Below, piece by piece: positions 9,006-17,969 of a stretch of DNA of 64,000 bases. A program made the translations under genes and the position numbers. Origin of the DNA: Saprospiraceae bacterium (GTDB lineage Bacteria > Bacteroidota > Bacteroidia > Chitinophagales > Saprospiraceae); assembly GCA_022841745.1 (NCBI GenBank), contig JALHQW010000001.1:184056-248055 (forward strand), in the 5' to 3' direction. Under the pieces are notes generated by a model. That model saw only the letters and a list, made by a program, of their open reading frames with translations, was not told where the DNA came from and ran no database searches. Position 1 is the stretch's first letter; every line of letters begins with the position of its first letter.

Positions 9006-9335
9006 CACCTAAGTCTTTGTATTTCAAGGCTTTTGGCTCTTTTAAACAAGCAGTGCGGGTTTACCATCACATCTTCCCAGCATCCCACCAATGCCGTATT
9101 CGCCGAAGTCCTATTCCATGTCTTGGTGTCCGTTCGTGCCATTTGTTGTCCATTGTCAAGTGTTTTGTGCAATAAAACCTGCACAATCTACGAACAAACC
9201 AATGGTTTTTACCCTGCTTGTACAAGATGGCAGAACCCTGTCATTTCAGCCCCAACCATAAATCGCAACAAGTTTTAAACTCCAATACATGTACTCCAAC
9301 TGCTGCCAAAAGCTTCTATGCTGCTATTGATTGTG

Positions 9336-9430
9336 GTCGCCAAATTTATTGGGCTGACCTATGGACTTGAAGGGTTCAAACAGAGAATCAGGCATGAAAT
9401 CAAGCGAGTCAGCCAAATAAATTTGGCGAC
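9336..9430. repeat. Inverted repeat, 23-bp arms, 49-bp spacer
   Basis: Left arm 9336-9358 (GTCGCCAAATTTATTGGGCT then GAC) and right arm 9408-9430 are reverse complements with one mismatch in 23; pairing can go a few bases further at the outer end. It lies in the gene-free stretch and may be a remnant of a small mobile element or a structured RNA. Confidence 0.75.
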
Positions 9431-9816
9431 TACAGTGCGAGCCGGACATTTGTCGCAGCCTCCTGAACAGCGGCTCATTTCGAATTATTTCTGCATAATG
9501 TCAATTGTTACCTTCAATGGGGAATTGCCGATTCTCCACTGAATCAAATTCGGCACAATTTTCACAGGCCATCTGCTGTTAGATAACCATCGGAGGTTAT
9601 AACTCCCCACCACACTACTTTCCCACTAAATTTCATAGGCTATTCCATGTTGTTGTGATGCGCTATCAGCGCAATGGCACTAAACTTTTTCCCAACTATA
9701 AATCCCTGTTTTGAACAAATCATGACCAATGGCTGCCAACCCATGCCCTGGCTCAAGCTGATAACTTAATGTCAAGAATGAGATAAAAAATACTTACCCC
9801 CACAACACTGTTAAAA

Positions 9817-10707
9817 ATGAACAACATGAGAAAAAAGGCTTTTAATATCACAAACCTGCTGTTGTTGGTGTTTTGTGGCAACACGATTTTCGCCAATAAA
9901 AACCATGATTTTCCAACCGTAAGCCAGTTTGAATTGGTTCGGGGCATGGTGGTCGTTCAAGCGGAATTGGACGGGAAACGTGCCAAATTCATCCTGGACA
10001 CTGGTTCGCCCATGATGATCCTAAACGAACAGGATGACAATGCGAAGGCCATACAGGCAAGCACCCTCCATGGTGGCATGGCTGGCGATTGGAAGACCAT
10101 CGAATCTTTCTCCTGGGCGGGCGTCCGCAAATTCGAGTTACCTGCGCTCACCACCGATATTGGTGCATTGGAAATGGTCACAAACCGCCCCATCGCTGGG
10201 CTTATCGGCTACAAGTTTATGGAGGATTTTGACCTGTTGATTGATTTTGAAAACCTGCTGATTACGCTGGTGCCGCATGGAAAACCTGCGGTGATGAAAG
10301 GTTGGATGTTAAAAACACAAATACCTTTTACGATGGCAGGCCACTTGCCCGTCATTGAGGCTAAAATCGGTGATAAGGTACTGCGCTTCGGCCTCGATAC
10401 GGGGGCCAATACCAATATGCTTGACCTGCAAAAATCATTTGAATTGGAACAGGAATTAGTCACGCCGGTAAACAACGCCGGGGTGCTGGGCATGTCAGGT
10501 GGCTCCAATAGAACCTATGCGGGCGACGTGGTGGAAACGACCATTGGCGGCCTGAATTTCTGGAACATGCGCTTCGTTTTTTCCGATATTTCGCACCTGC
10601 AAAACTTGGTGACGAATGGCGTGGATGGGTTGCTCGGTTTCCCTTTTTTCAAATCAGGGAAGTTTTCCATCAATTATTCCACGAAGATGATGTCTATTTG
10701 GGAATGA
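9817..10707 (+). CDS. Retropepsin-like aspartic protease, exported
   Basis: A 296-residue protein with an N-terminal signal (core NLLLLVFCGNTIFA; Met4 at 9826 is an equally good start) and two aspartic-protease active-site motifs in one chain: FILDTGSPMMILN (about residue 54) and FGLDTGANTNMLD (about 195). Each is followed by a hydrophobic-hydrophobic-Gly element (AGLIGYKFM, DGLLGFPFF), as in pepsin/retropepsin folds. It is probably a periplasmic or surface protease that forms its two-lobed site within one polypeptide. Substrate unknown. It is convergent with the efflux genes, sharing a hairpin at its 3' end. Confidence 0.82.
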   Translation: MNNMRKKAFNITNLLLLVFCGNTIFANKNHDFPTVSQFELVRGMVVVQAELDGKRAKFILDTGSPMMILNEQDDNAKAIQASTLHGGMAGDWKTIESFSWAGVRKFELPALTTDIGALEMVTNRPIAGLIGYKFMEDFDLLIDFENLLITLVPHGKPAVMKGWMLKTQIPFTMAGHLPVIEAKIGDKVLRFGLDTGANTNMLDLQKSFELEQELVTPVNNAGVLGMSGGSNRTYAGDVVETTIGGLNFWNMRFVFSDISHLQNLVTNGVDGLLGFPFFKSGKFSINYSTKMMSIWE

Positions 10708-10712
10708 AAAAA

Positions 10713-10752
10713 GCAAGAAGGGCTGGTCGGCAAACCGACCAGCCCTTCTTGC
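10713..10752 (-). terminator. 18-bp perfect hairpin between convergent genes
   Basis: GCAAGAAGGGCTGGTCGG, loop CAAA, then its exact reverse complement. Six A residues on the left give a T-run for minus-strand transcription, so it ends the HlyD-type gene; there is no T-run on the plus side, though the stem may also slow plus transcripts. Confidence 0.88.
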
Positions 10753-10753
10753 A

Positions 10754-12220
10754 TCAATCAACCTCCACTTCTACTTTCGCTTCGGCTTCTTTCTCTTTTT
10801 TCTTCTTTTTGTCTTTATCCTCTTTTGTTTCCTTGTTGATTTTCGACCCTGATTCCAATTTGCGGGAGACCGCCGCATACGGGCCGATAACTATTTCCTC
10901 ACCTTCCTTCAAGCCTTCCAAAATCTGGATATAGTCATCGTCCTGAATACCAGTTTTAACGGTTCGCTGCGCAACGGTGTCACCGGGCATGGCCACAAAG
11001 ACCACTTCGAGCAGGTCGTCGAATCCGGCAACTGATGCTGTCGAGGCTTCTTCTTCGTTCACTTTCTCCTCTTTTTTGGAGGCAGCTTTCTCTTCTTCCT
11101 TGTCCCTTGTGCCCACCGCTTGGATGGACACACTTACCACGTCCTTGACGGTATTCGTCAAAATCTCCACAGATGCTGACATACCAGGGCGGAAAGGGTA
11201 GGGCTTGCCCGGCTTTATCAGGTCTTTATAAGAGGATTGGTCAATATCAATCGTGACGATGAAATTGGTCACTTGGTCGGTGGTGAGGTTCACAGAGCCT
11301 GTGGCTGAGCTAACAAGATTGTTGGCTGTGTGGGCGATTTCCACCACTTTTCCTGTGAACTTGCGGTCGAGGTAAGCGTCAATTTCAATCACGGCAGTCT
11401 GGCCCAAGGCAATGCGGGGAAGGTCGTTCTCGGTTACTTCCACCTGCACCTCCATCAGTTTCAGGTCGGCGATGCGCATGATTTCCGTACCCGCCATCAT
11501 GGAAGTACCCACCACCCGCTCACCTTTTTCCACGTTCAGCTTGGAAAGAATACCGCTCATGGTTGCATAAATCGTGGTACGCTTGAGGGTCGTGTTGATT
11601 TCCTTTAAGGATGCCTCGGCACTCTTGATTTGAAACTCGTTGGACTGCGCCGTCTGTTGCGCAGAACGGATATTGGCCTCTGCTGCCCGGATATTCGATT
11701 CCAATTGCTTGACGTTCGTCAAAGAAGCGTCGAAATCCTGCTGCGAGACCACGCCGTCCTTGAACAGTTTTTCGTTGCGTCTGTGGATTTCACGGGCATT
11801 CACCAACTGCGCTTCCAACTGCTCTTTTGAGGCCCTTGCGGCTTCAATTTGGGACTTCGCATTGGCAAGACCCGATTTGGAACTGTTCACGCCAGCAGCA
11901 GCCCGCTCCACCTGGGAGTTGTAAGCCTCAGGGTCAACCCTTGCCAAGACTTGGCCCACCGTGACGCTGTCGCCCTCTTGTACGTAGAGTTCCACAATCT
12001 CGCCCGATACGTCCGAACTGATTTTGACCTCTGTTTTGGGGAACACTTTGCCACTTGCCTCCACGGTTTCCTTGATGGTGCGCAGGGCCGCTTTTTCAGT
12101 TTCCACGGTTTCCCCTGTCTTGCTGTTCTTTCCTTTGATGACGGCTGCCACCACCAGCAGTACAATTAGGCCGACGATGCCGAAAATCAACCAATTACGT
12201 TTCTTTTTTGACGTTGCCAT
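10754..12220 (-). CDS. RND/MacA-type periplasmic adaptor (HlyD family)
   Basis: A membrane-fusion protein for tripartite efflux: one N-terminal membrane segment (WLIFGIVGLIVLLVVAAVI), a biotinyl-lipoyl-like region (VSGEIVELYVQEGDSVTVGQVLARVD), a long alpha-helical hairpin of coiled-coil character (about 95-210), a second lipoyl half (TMSGILSKLNVEKGERVVGT) and beta-barrel domains. Two Lys/Glu-rich low-complexity inserts (around 395-415 and the last 35 residues) are unusual. It lies 74 bp downstream of a TolC gene on the same strand and is likely co-transcribed. The inner-membrane pump is not next to it; the following gene is on the other strand. Confidence 0.9.
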   Translation of the reverse strand: MATSKKKRNWLIFGIVGLIVLLVVAAVIKGKNSKTGETVETEKAALRTIKETVEASGKVFPKTEVKISSDVSGEIVELYVQEGDSVTVGQVLARVDPEAYNSQVERAAAGVNSSKSGLANAKSQIEAARASKEQLEAQLVNAREIHRRNEKLFKDGVVSQQDFDASLTNVKQLESNIRAAEANIRSAQQTAQSNEFQIKSAEASLKEINTTLKRTTIYATMSGILSKLNVEKGERVVGTSMMAGTEIMRIADLKLMEVQVEVTENDLPRIALGQTAVIEIDAYLDRKFTGKVVEIAHTANNLVSSATGSVNLTTDQVTNFIVTIDIDQSSYKDLIKPGKPYPFRPGMSASVEILTNTVKDVVSVSIQAVGTRDKEEEKAASKKEEKVNEEEASTASVAGFDDLLEVVFVAMPGDTVAQRTVKTGIQDDDYIQILEGLKEGEEIVIGPYAAVSRKLESGSKINKETKEDKDKKKKKEKEAEAKVEVEVD

Positions 12221-12223
12221 ATC

Positions 12224-12262
12224 TTAAGAATGATGAATGATAGATGAGGAATGATGAATGAA
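12224..12262. repeat. One-sided ATGATGAATG word repeat
   Basis: GAATGATGAATGATAGATGA and GGAATGATGAATGA follow one another between the TolC and HlyD-type genes. It uses the same word as the inverted array at 1425-1503 but has no complementary arm here. Confidence 0.6.
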
Positions 12263-12294
12263 ACGGCCGCATGGTCCCGACCTCGTTTTTTTCA

Positions 12295-13773
12295 TCAATC
12301 TAATTTGATGGTTTTGCCGAGGTAGAAGTCCAGGATTTTCAATCTGAACAGGTAGTCGTATTTGGCCACCGTCAGGTTGGTCTGTGCGATGTCGTAGTTG
12401 TTCCTCGCCGTCAGCAATTGGAGGTTGTTGATGGCGCCCAATTGGAAACGCTTCTCGGCGTTCTCATAAGCCACCTTCGTCGCATCAATGGATTTTTGCG
12501 AAGCATCCAAGGTCTGCTTGGCATTCTTGGCGCTTGCAATCGCCTGTTGCACATCGTTTTTCAATTGTTGCTTGGTCTGGTCGCTTTGTAATTTGGCGTT
12601 CAGGATGTTCACCTCAGCCCGTTGCACATTGATGTCATTTTGGCCGTTGGAGTAAATGGGAATGTTCAAGCCGACCCCAAAGCTCTGGCCAAAGTTGTCT
12701 CTTAGCTGGTCAAAATAGGGATAATTCAGAAAATTCTCCTTAAAATTAGGGGCATCGTATTCAACATTTAGTTCAGTTTCGCCCTGTCCGAGGTCAACAT
12801 AGAATATTTGTGATTCCCGTACAGTCCCCAGGTTCAACAATTCAAACTGTTTAGCTGCATCCGACCACGAAGAGTTTAGGCTACCAAAAAGACTGAGTGT
12901 TGGGAAATAACCCGCTTTTGCAAGATTTATCCCGACTTCAGAACTCCGCACCCGAAGTTCAGCTGCCGCCACTTGAGGCTGCGTATTCAGGGCCTGTGCA
13001 TAGAGCGAAAAGAAATCCATGGCATCGGGGTTGGCATCAGCGGGAATGGTAAAGTCTGGCCGCTCCACTTTTATGCTTGTGGCTGGGTCAAGTTGCATAA
13101 AGTTTTTCAAGGTCAGGTAATTGATGTCAATTGCGTTCCTGGCCTGTACAATGGCCTGCTCGTCGTTGGCGATTTGTGCTAGTACATCCAAGCGATCATT
13201 GGCAGGCAGGGTGCCTGCGGCAATGCGTTTGTCAGTCTGGTCGAGTTGTTGCTGGGAAAGTGCCCGGCGCCTGTTCGCATTTTCCAATTGCTCCTCGGAG
13301 AGCAGCACATTCAAATAGGCCGTTGCAATGCTCAAGGCAATATTGTTAAAGCTGGATGATGCATCCTGCTCAGCAGCTTTAAGGTCAATTTGGCCTTGTT
13401 TGATGGTATTGCTGATGCGGCCCCCGCTATAAACCGTTACGCCTGCACTCAACCCCATACTGTTGAAGGCAATGGTCTGGCTCCTGAATTCGTTGGAAAC
13501 TGGGTCAATCGTGCGGCCAAACTGATAGCCAAGATTGGTGCTGGCACTTAGGCTAGGCAGCCTTGATAGTTGGTTTGCCTTATCGTTTAGGGCAGCCAAT
13601 TGGATGCCATTTTCAGCTTGTTTTAAGGCAATGCTATTAGTGCGGGCGTATTCTATGCATTGCTGCAATGACCAAATTTCCTGGGCAGAAACATTTTTTA
13701 CAAAAAATAAGTTGGCCAAAAGGAAAGCGAAAACGAACGCTAGGAATGCTGTGTTGGAAGTCCTCAACTTCAT
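12295..13773 (-). CDS. TolC-family outer membrane efflux protein
   Basis: An outer-membrane channel of the TolC family. I chose the ATG at 13773 because the signal peptide (MKLRTSNTAFLAFVFAFLLA, cut near VSAQ) begins there; an upstream in-frame ATG would add ten residues before it. The mature protein starts WSLQQCIEYARTNSIAL, the usual TolC opening, and shows the two-fold repeat of long helices rich in Ala, Gln, Asn and Leu, ending with a DYLFRLKILDFYLGK-type tail. About 490 residues is normal. It precedes the HlyD-type adaptor and very likely works with it in efflux or secretion; substrate unknown. Confidence 0.92.
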   Translation of the reverse strand: MKLRTSNTAFLAFVFAFLLANLFFVKNVSAQEIWSLQQCIEYARTNSIALKQAENGIQLAALNDKANQLSRLPSLSASTNLGYQFGRTIDPVSNEFRSQTIAFNSMGLSAGVTVYSGGRISNTIKQGQIDLKAAEQDASSSFNNIALSIATAYLNVLLSEEQLENANRRRALSQQQLDQTDKRIAAGTLPANDRLDVLAQIANDEQAIVQARNAIDINYLTLKNFMQLDPATSIKVERPDFTIPADANPDAMDFFSLYAQALNTQPQVAAAELRVRSSEVGINLAKAGYFPTLSLFGSLNSSWSDAAKQFELLNLGTVRESQIFYVDLGQGETELNVEYDAPNFKENFLNYPYFDQLRDNFGQSFGVGLNIPIYSNGQNDINVQRAEVNILNAKLQSDQTKQQLKNDVQQAIASAKNAKQTLDASQKSIDATKVAYENAEKRFQLGAINNLQLLTARNNYDIAQTNLTVAKYDYLFRLKILDFYLGKTIKLD

Positions 13774-13901
13774 GTTTTTAGTTGTTATGAAAATGTCTGG
13801 CAATGTTAGAAGCTATTCCTCCTTCCGCTTAAATAATTCTATCAACTACGGCCTATTTTGGATAAAAGGCAATGATGGGTTTGTTTTGAGAACAAATTCG
13901 C

Positions 13902-13960
13902 CTGCCAATTGCGGACTGCCAGCTGCATACTGCCAACTGCCAACTGTCAAACTGCCAACT
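13902..13960. repeat. CTGCCAA word array
   Basis: At least seven imperfect copies of (A)CTGCCAA(C) in a row, running up to and into the 3' end of the neighbouring minus-strand gene. No complementary arm was seen. It looks like the same class of short-word expansion as the other intergenic arrays. Confidence 0.6.
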
Positions 13961-14932
13961 TTACTGCCGTCCCTTCAACCAACCAATAATCTCCGTGTCC
14001 TTTTTCGCCGCCACGTCGGGAGGCAGGTCAACCGATTTCCGGTTTTTCATGTCCACGGCATAGTTAGTGCCCTTTTCGCCGTCCCCCTTTTCCATCAGGA
14101 TAATGAAACGGTTGTTCCTGAACGATTTATTGATGACCGTGCTAAATCGCTTTGGGTTGTCGAAAAGCACGTTCAACGAGAACTCCTCCTTTTCGTAGTC
14201 GTAGTCGGGAGCAAGGGCCTGGTAAGTGTCCTCCCCGTTCGTTGATTTCAGCAGAAACATGCTGCTATAGTTCTCGCCCTGCACGATGGGGAACTCTGCT
14301 GCTGGAAGCACCGCAGCGGGTTTTGCGGAGTTGGATATGTCGAACACAAAAGGCCCCTTGCTCGCTGCGTATCCCACGATATAGTTCTCCCAAAGCTCCA
14401 ACCGCTTGATGGAGCCGCTTTGGGCGTCCTCCGCATAGCGCTCGTTGAGGTATTTGGGCGTAAGCGGTGCGGAGAGTTTAAGGGTGGCCAAGTCGAGCAG
14501 GTAGAAATTGTACCAACCCCGTATGCCCACCTGTTTGCTCACCTTGTTATAAGTGATGTCCGTCAGGTAATAAGGATAATCCGGGCTGAAATTCACGGGC
14601 AACACCTCCCGGAAAAGCTGCTTGCACTGGCCATCATACACGGAAAGAATCCGGTGGCTCTCGCCAAGGTCTTTGTCCTTTGTTTCCTCCTCGGCGGAGA
14701 TGACCACAAAACGGTCGTCGCTGCCCGCCCAGAACATATTGCCTTCGAGCGTGCTGCCCACCAACTTGCAGGTCGGTCGGCTTGGCGCTATTGGGGTAGG
14801 GGCCTCTGCCGTGGTGGTGGTATCGGTGCCTTCAGGTTGTGGGTTCTCCCCGCCGCTTGTGGTCGGCTCGGAGCCGCAAGAAAAATGGAGCGTCACTAAC
14901 AGGAGGAAAAAAAGCTTGGAAAGGAATTTCAT
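13961..14932 (-). CDS. Hypothetical lipoprotein, WD/beta-propeller-like
   Basis: Start placed at 14932, where MKFLSKLFFLLLVTLHFSC gives a lipoprotein signal (Cys19); the longer frame upstream has no signal character. After a Pro/Thr/Glu-rich linker of about 40 residues the protein has repeated beta-strand blocks (FVVISAEEE, LLDLATLKLSAPL, YIVGYAASKGPFVFDIS, LNVLFDNPKRFSTVI) that suggest a propeller of the LVIVD or WD type; this is inference from pattern only. Function unknown; surface or periplasmic location likely. Confidence 0.75.
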   Translation of the reverse strand: MKFLSKLFFLLLVTLHFSCGSEPTTSGGENPQPEGTDTTTTAEAPTPIAPSRPTCKLVGSTLEGNMFWAGSDDRFVVISAEEETKDKDLGESHRILSVYDGQCKQLFREVLPVNFSPDYPYYLTDITYNKVSKQVGIRGWYNFYLLDLATLKLSAPLTPKYLNERYAEDAQSGSIKRLELWENYIVGYAASKGPFVFDISNSAKPAAVLPAAEFPIVQGENYSSMFLLKSTNGEDTYQALAPDYDYEKEEFSLNVLFDNPKRFSTVINKSFRNNRFIILMEKGDGEKGTNYAVDMKNRKSVDLPPDVAAKKDTEIIGWLKGRQ

Positions 14933-15487
14933 TGCCGTATTTGTTTTCGGCAAAGTTGGTGAAGATTTTTTGAAAATGGGGAAAAAACGCAGAAAGGGAA
15001 CTTCGGATGCTTCGCTTTGAAAACCGCATGCAGAAAGGAAGGGACAGCGAGGGCATGTCATGGGGTGGCAAAGGGAACCTGCATCAGCTGCAATTTTTCT
15101 TTGCGATAGCTTTCCGAGTGGGAAATGTTAAAGTTTACGTGAATTTCTTGTTTTTTTTTTGCAATATATTTACATGAATCAAACCTTTTTCTAAGTTTGC
15201 CTCAATGTTGCAGAAAGACAACTGTTTTTTTGAAAATTGTTCATTACCACAATGGAGGCAAATTAGCCTCCCAGCGGCCAAACCACATTCAAATAGTTTT
15301 TACCCAGCGCCGCTAAACACCCTGTATGAAATAGTTTTTGTTCGGTGATACGATGCTTTGTCTTCTTCTTTGCTTGCGCAAAGAATGTCGTTGTATTGCC
15401 TCGATTTTCTTGGATTCACCGCATGGCACTTACGCCTTTGGGGGTGGGAGTGGTGTGCGTGAGCATAAACCAATAAAAATTTAATTC
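14933..15487. other. 555-bp intergenic region between divergent genes
   Basis: Contains a possible -7 element TAAGTTTG at 15192-15199 without a clear -33 partner, and small hairpins GGAGGC/GCCTCC (15254-15271) and CTTTGC/GCAAAG (15368-15383). No coding frame is supported. It presumably holds promoters for the lipoprotein on the left and the large surface protein on the right. Confidence 0.5.
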
Positions 15488-17830
15488 ATGAAGAACAATT
15501 CCTGTTTTAACATAGGAACAAATCTCGTCAAATTAAAGACCTGTTTTGTCAAAGGCCTCATTTTGATGCCCATGCTACTTGCAATTTCGTACCATACTAG
15601 CGGCCAGCTCGTTTGCTTTCCTCCTTCAGACCCTTGCGAAAAAATCAAAAATGCTGATTTTGAACAGAATTCAGGAGGAATTGGGGCTTTTGATTTTGAT
15701 TTTCAAGGTAACCCTGTAGGTGAATTGTGCTATTGGGAGCCGACAGTTCCTGGAGGTTTTTTTTGTAACAATCAAGATGGGAACACAGCTATTGGTATTT
15801 TCATTAATACCATAAACAATATTTCTGCATCAGACCAGTTGTCAACTACCTACCCATTGGATTTAATGGTCAATACAGAATATGAATTCTCTTTTAAGTA
15901 TCTGGTATTCGCTAGCCAGCCCAATGTCCCTCCAATTCCCCTCATTCCTTGGCCAGAAATACGAATAGGTTTAACTCAAAGCCCAGTGATTTCTACTCCA
16001 TTGAATACAACGTACTTAGTTAATTCAGCTATGCAATCTGGATTGGATGGTTTTGCAAATCTTGATCATAGTTGTTACCCAACTGGGATGGAATTTCACA
16101 CTTTTAACGGTAGTTTTATATATACAGGTGATGGACGGAAATACTTGAACATTTCTGGTTTTAATCAGTCATTACCTTTTAATAATTCTTTTATTCAAGC
16201 AAGGCATACTATTTTTATTGATGATGTCTCTATAAGACGCTGCAATCAACCCTGCACCCTCGTCCCCTCCTTCACCTCCACTTATTCCCAAGATTCCTGC
16301 ACGGTGACCTTCACTGGCCTGAACACAGGCTCACCTGGCACCTACCATTGGGATTTCGGGGATGGCTTCTCCGGCGAAGGGCAAACATCCACGCATAAGT
16401 ATTTGATAGGAGGAGAATATGAAGTTTGCTTGACTGTAACCTGCGATGAAGATCCAGAAACATCCGAGCAAGTTTGTAATTCCATCACCATCCCAAGTAG
16501 CTGTGAAGGCTGTATTGAACTACGTAAACCTGTTGTAGCGAATATTTGCTTGGAATCGGAAACAGGGCCGAACACCTACAATGCCACTTTCAGCTTCGAC
16601 GTGCCGAAAGGCACACATCCCTGTCCAGCAGATGAACTGTTGCTGCATTCACCCCAAGTGGACATGACAATTTTGGACTACCAAATAAATGACACAGACC
16701 CACAATTTGACGTAGTGACCGTTTCCCTTGCTGTAACAGTTGCAGCAGGAGAGACTTTCCCAACCCATGAAGTGCATAGCTTCATCACCATGTGCGTTGA
16801 CGAGGGCAATCCCGTTTGCTTTGTTTTCCAAGTGTTAGTGGACGAATGTGATGTTTGTTATTCCCTGGTATCATCTCTGGCCACATGCACCGACCCAATT
16901 TCAACCGACAATGTTTTCATCTATTCTGGGGTAATCAACTTGACTCTAATTGGTCTGTTGTCTAACACAGCAATATTTGATGGTTATTCTTCACCTGAAC
17001 CGGGTTTTGAAATCACAAACATGGTAAGGAATGGTAGTAATTGGTCTATTAACTATACCATTACCACTGAGAACCCGAATTTTAACCAAACCACTGCGTT
17101 GATTTCATTCACAGTGAATACTACTATAAAACACTGCGTTCCAATAAACATAACTGTCAATGCCACTTGCATTGATGAACCTGAAACCTGCATTGCGGAA
17201 TGGAGTACCAAGCCTGGGCCTGCTTGCACGGTTGCAAATGGACAGGTTATCTTTGATTTTCCGAATATGTATGTGACCGGCCCGAACAGCAACTATTCCC
17301 TTTGCCAACCCAGCGGCCTTTATGGCAGCATCGAGGAAGGGGGGACAGTGACGGTTACCTCTGCCAGTGTACAAGGAGCCAATTTATGGTTCGACATTTC
17401 ACTGTCAATCCCCCAAACCAGTTTCGTGTCCGGCCAAGTCTATCATGTAAGGCTGTTCTTATGCGACGGAGAAGGTAATATCGTGTGTTATCGGATTCCT
17501 TGGCTGTTAACTTGCTTAGGCACAGGTGGTGGCGGTGAAGGCGGTGGCGGTGGACTTATTGTCAAGCCAAACGCTCGTTACGATAACGGATTTGTCATTT
17601 TCCCAAACCCAGCCTATGACAAACTCAATATAGTAACGCCTGAATACAAAGAAGGGAGCGAAATTGAAGTCAAAATCCAAGACCATTTTGGTAGGGTGGT
17701 CAGTCTTTTCCCATTGGCATCCGATAGGTTAGAGATTTCGTTAACCAAATTTGTTGGAGGAATTTATTTCATCACTGTTTTACAAGATGGCCTTCCAGTC
17801 AAGACGGAGAAAATAATCGTGATGGAATGA
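15488..17830 (+). CDS. Large secreted PKD-domain protein with T9SS type A sorting domain
   Basis: 780 residues with a long N-terminal Sec signal (core GLILMPMLLAISYHTSGQ). The first 250 residues form a beta-rich domain with many Asn and aromatic residues; a PKD domain follows (YHWDFGDGFSGEGQTSTHKY, about 280-335), then several Cys-containing beta repeats beginning with CI/CV patterns, a Gly linker (GTGGGGEGGGGG) and a C-terminal T9SS type A domain (FVIFPNPAYDKLNI ... GGIYFITVLQDG, about 700-780). The sorting domain marks it for type IX export and attachment to the cell surface. Base composition changes near 16240, at the domain border before the PKD part. Likely adhesion or matrix role, inferred. 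Confidence 0.88.
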   Translation: MKNNSCFNIGTNLVKLKTCFVKGLILMPMLLAISYHTSGQLVCFPPSDPCEKIKNADFEQNSGGIGAFDFDFQGNPVGELCYWEPTVPGGFFCNNQDGNTAIGIFINTINNISASDQLSTTYPLDLMVNTEYEFSFKYLVFASQPNVPPIPLIPWPEIRIGLTQSPVISTPLNTTYLVNSAMQSGLDGFANLDHSCYPTGMEFHTFNGSFIYTGDGRKYLNISGFNQSLPFNNSFIQARHTIFIDDVSIRRCNQPCTLVPSFTSTYSQDSCTVTFTGLNTGSPGTYHWDFGDGFSGEGQTSTHKYLIGGEYEVCLTVTCDEDPETSEQVCNSITIPSSCEGCIELRKPVVANICLESETGPNTYNATFSFDVPKGTHPCPADELLLHSPQVDMTILDYQINDTDPQFDVVTVSLAVTVAAGETFPTHEVHSFITMCVDEGNPVCFVFQVLVDECDVCYSLVSSLATCTDPISTDNVFIYSGVINLTLIGLLSNTAIFDGYSSPEPGFEITNMVRNGSNWSINYTITTENPNFNQTTALISFTVNTTIKHCVPINITVNATCIDEPETCIAEWSTKPGPACTVANGQVIFDFPNMYVTGPNSNYSLCQPSGLYGSIEEGGTVTVTSASVQGANLWFDISLSIPQTSFVSGQVYHVRLFLCDGEGNIVCYRIPWLLTCLGTGGGGEGGGGGLIVKPNARYDNGFVIFPNPAYDKLNIVTPEYKEGSEIEVKIQDHFGRVVSLFPLASDRLEISLTKFVGGIYFITVLQDGLPVKTEKIIVME

Positions 17831-17872
17831 TGGAAGGGGTCTGATTTTTGAATATTAAGAAAATTATGGAAT

Positions 17873-17928
17873 TGGTTGAAGGATTTGAATGCCAATAAAT
17901 GGAATTCAATTCCTTCGACCAGTTTTTT
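17873..17928 (+). terminator. Intrinsic terminator of the PKD-domain gene
   Basis: An 18-bp stem (17873-17890 with 17904-17921, one G-T pair and one mismatch) with a 13-base loop and then GTTTTTT. It contains the upstream ATG at 17889 of the next frame, one reason to reject that ATG as the start of the following gene. Confidence 0.8.
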
Positions 17929-17969
17929 GCGAGAAACTGATTTTACCCAGACACACCCAATTAACACCC

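Larger units (their letters stand above)
8976..9816. other. 840-bp region without a supported gene
   Basis: Apart from the GC hairpin at its start and the 23-bp inverted repeat at 9336-9430, no frame here has coding character; the short open frames are broken and match no family. The length is unusual for this compact window, so decayed DNA or an RNA gene remains possible, but nothing specific was seen. Confidence 0.6.

Noticed and set aside
8994..9278. 94-aa frame in the gene-free stretch
   Set aside because: No signal, motif or composition typical of genes here; it starts inside the hairpin after the peptide gene.
17889..17969. Upstream ATG for the giant surface gene
   Set aside because: It lies inside the terminator hairpin of the previous gene, and the signal peptide starts only at 17970.
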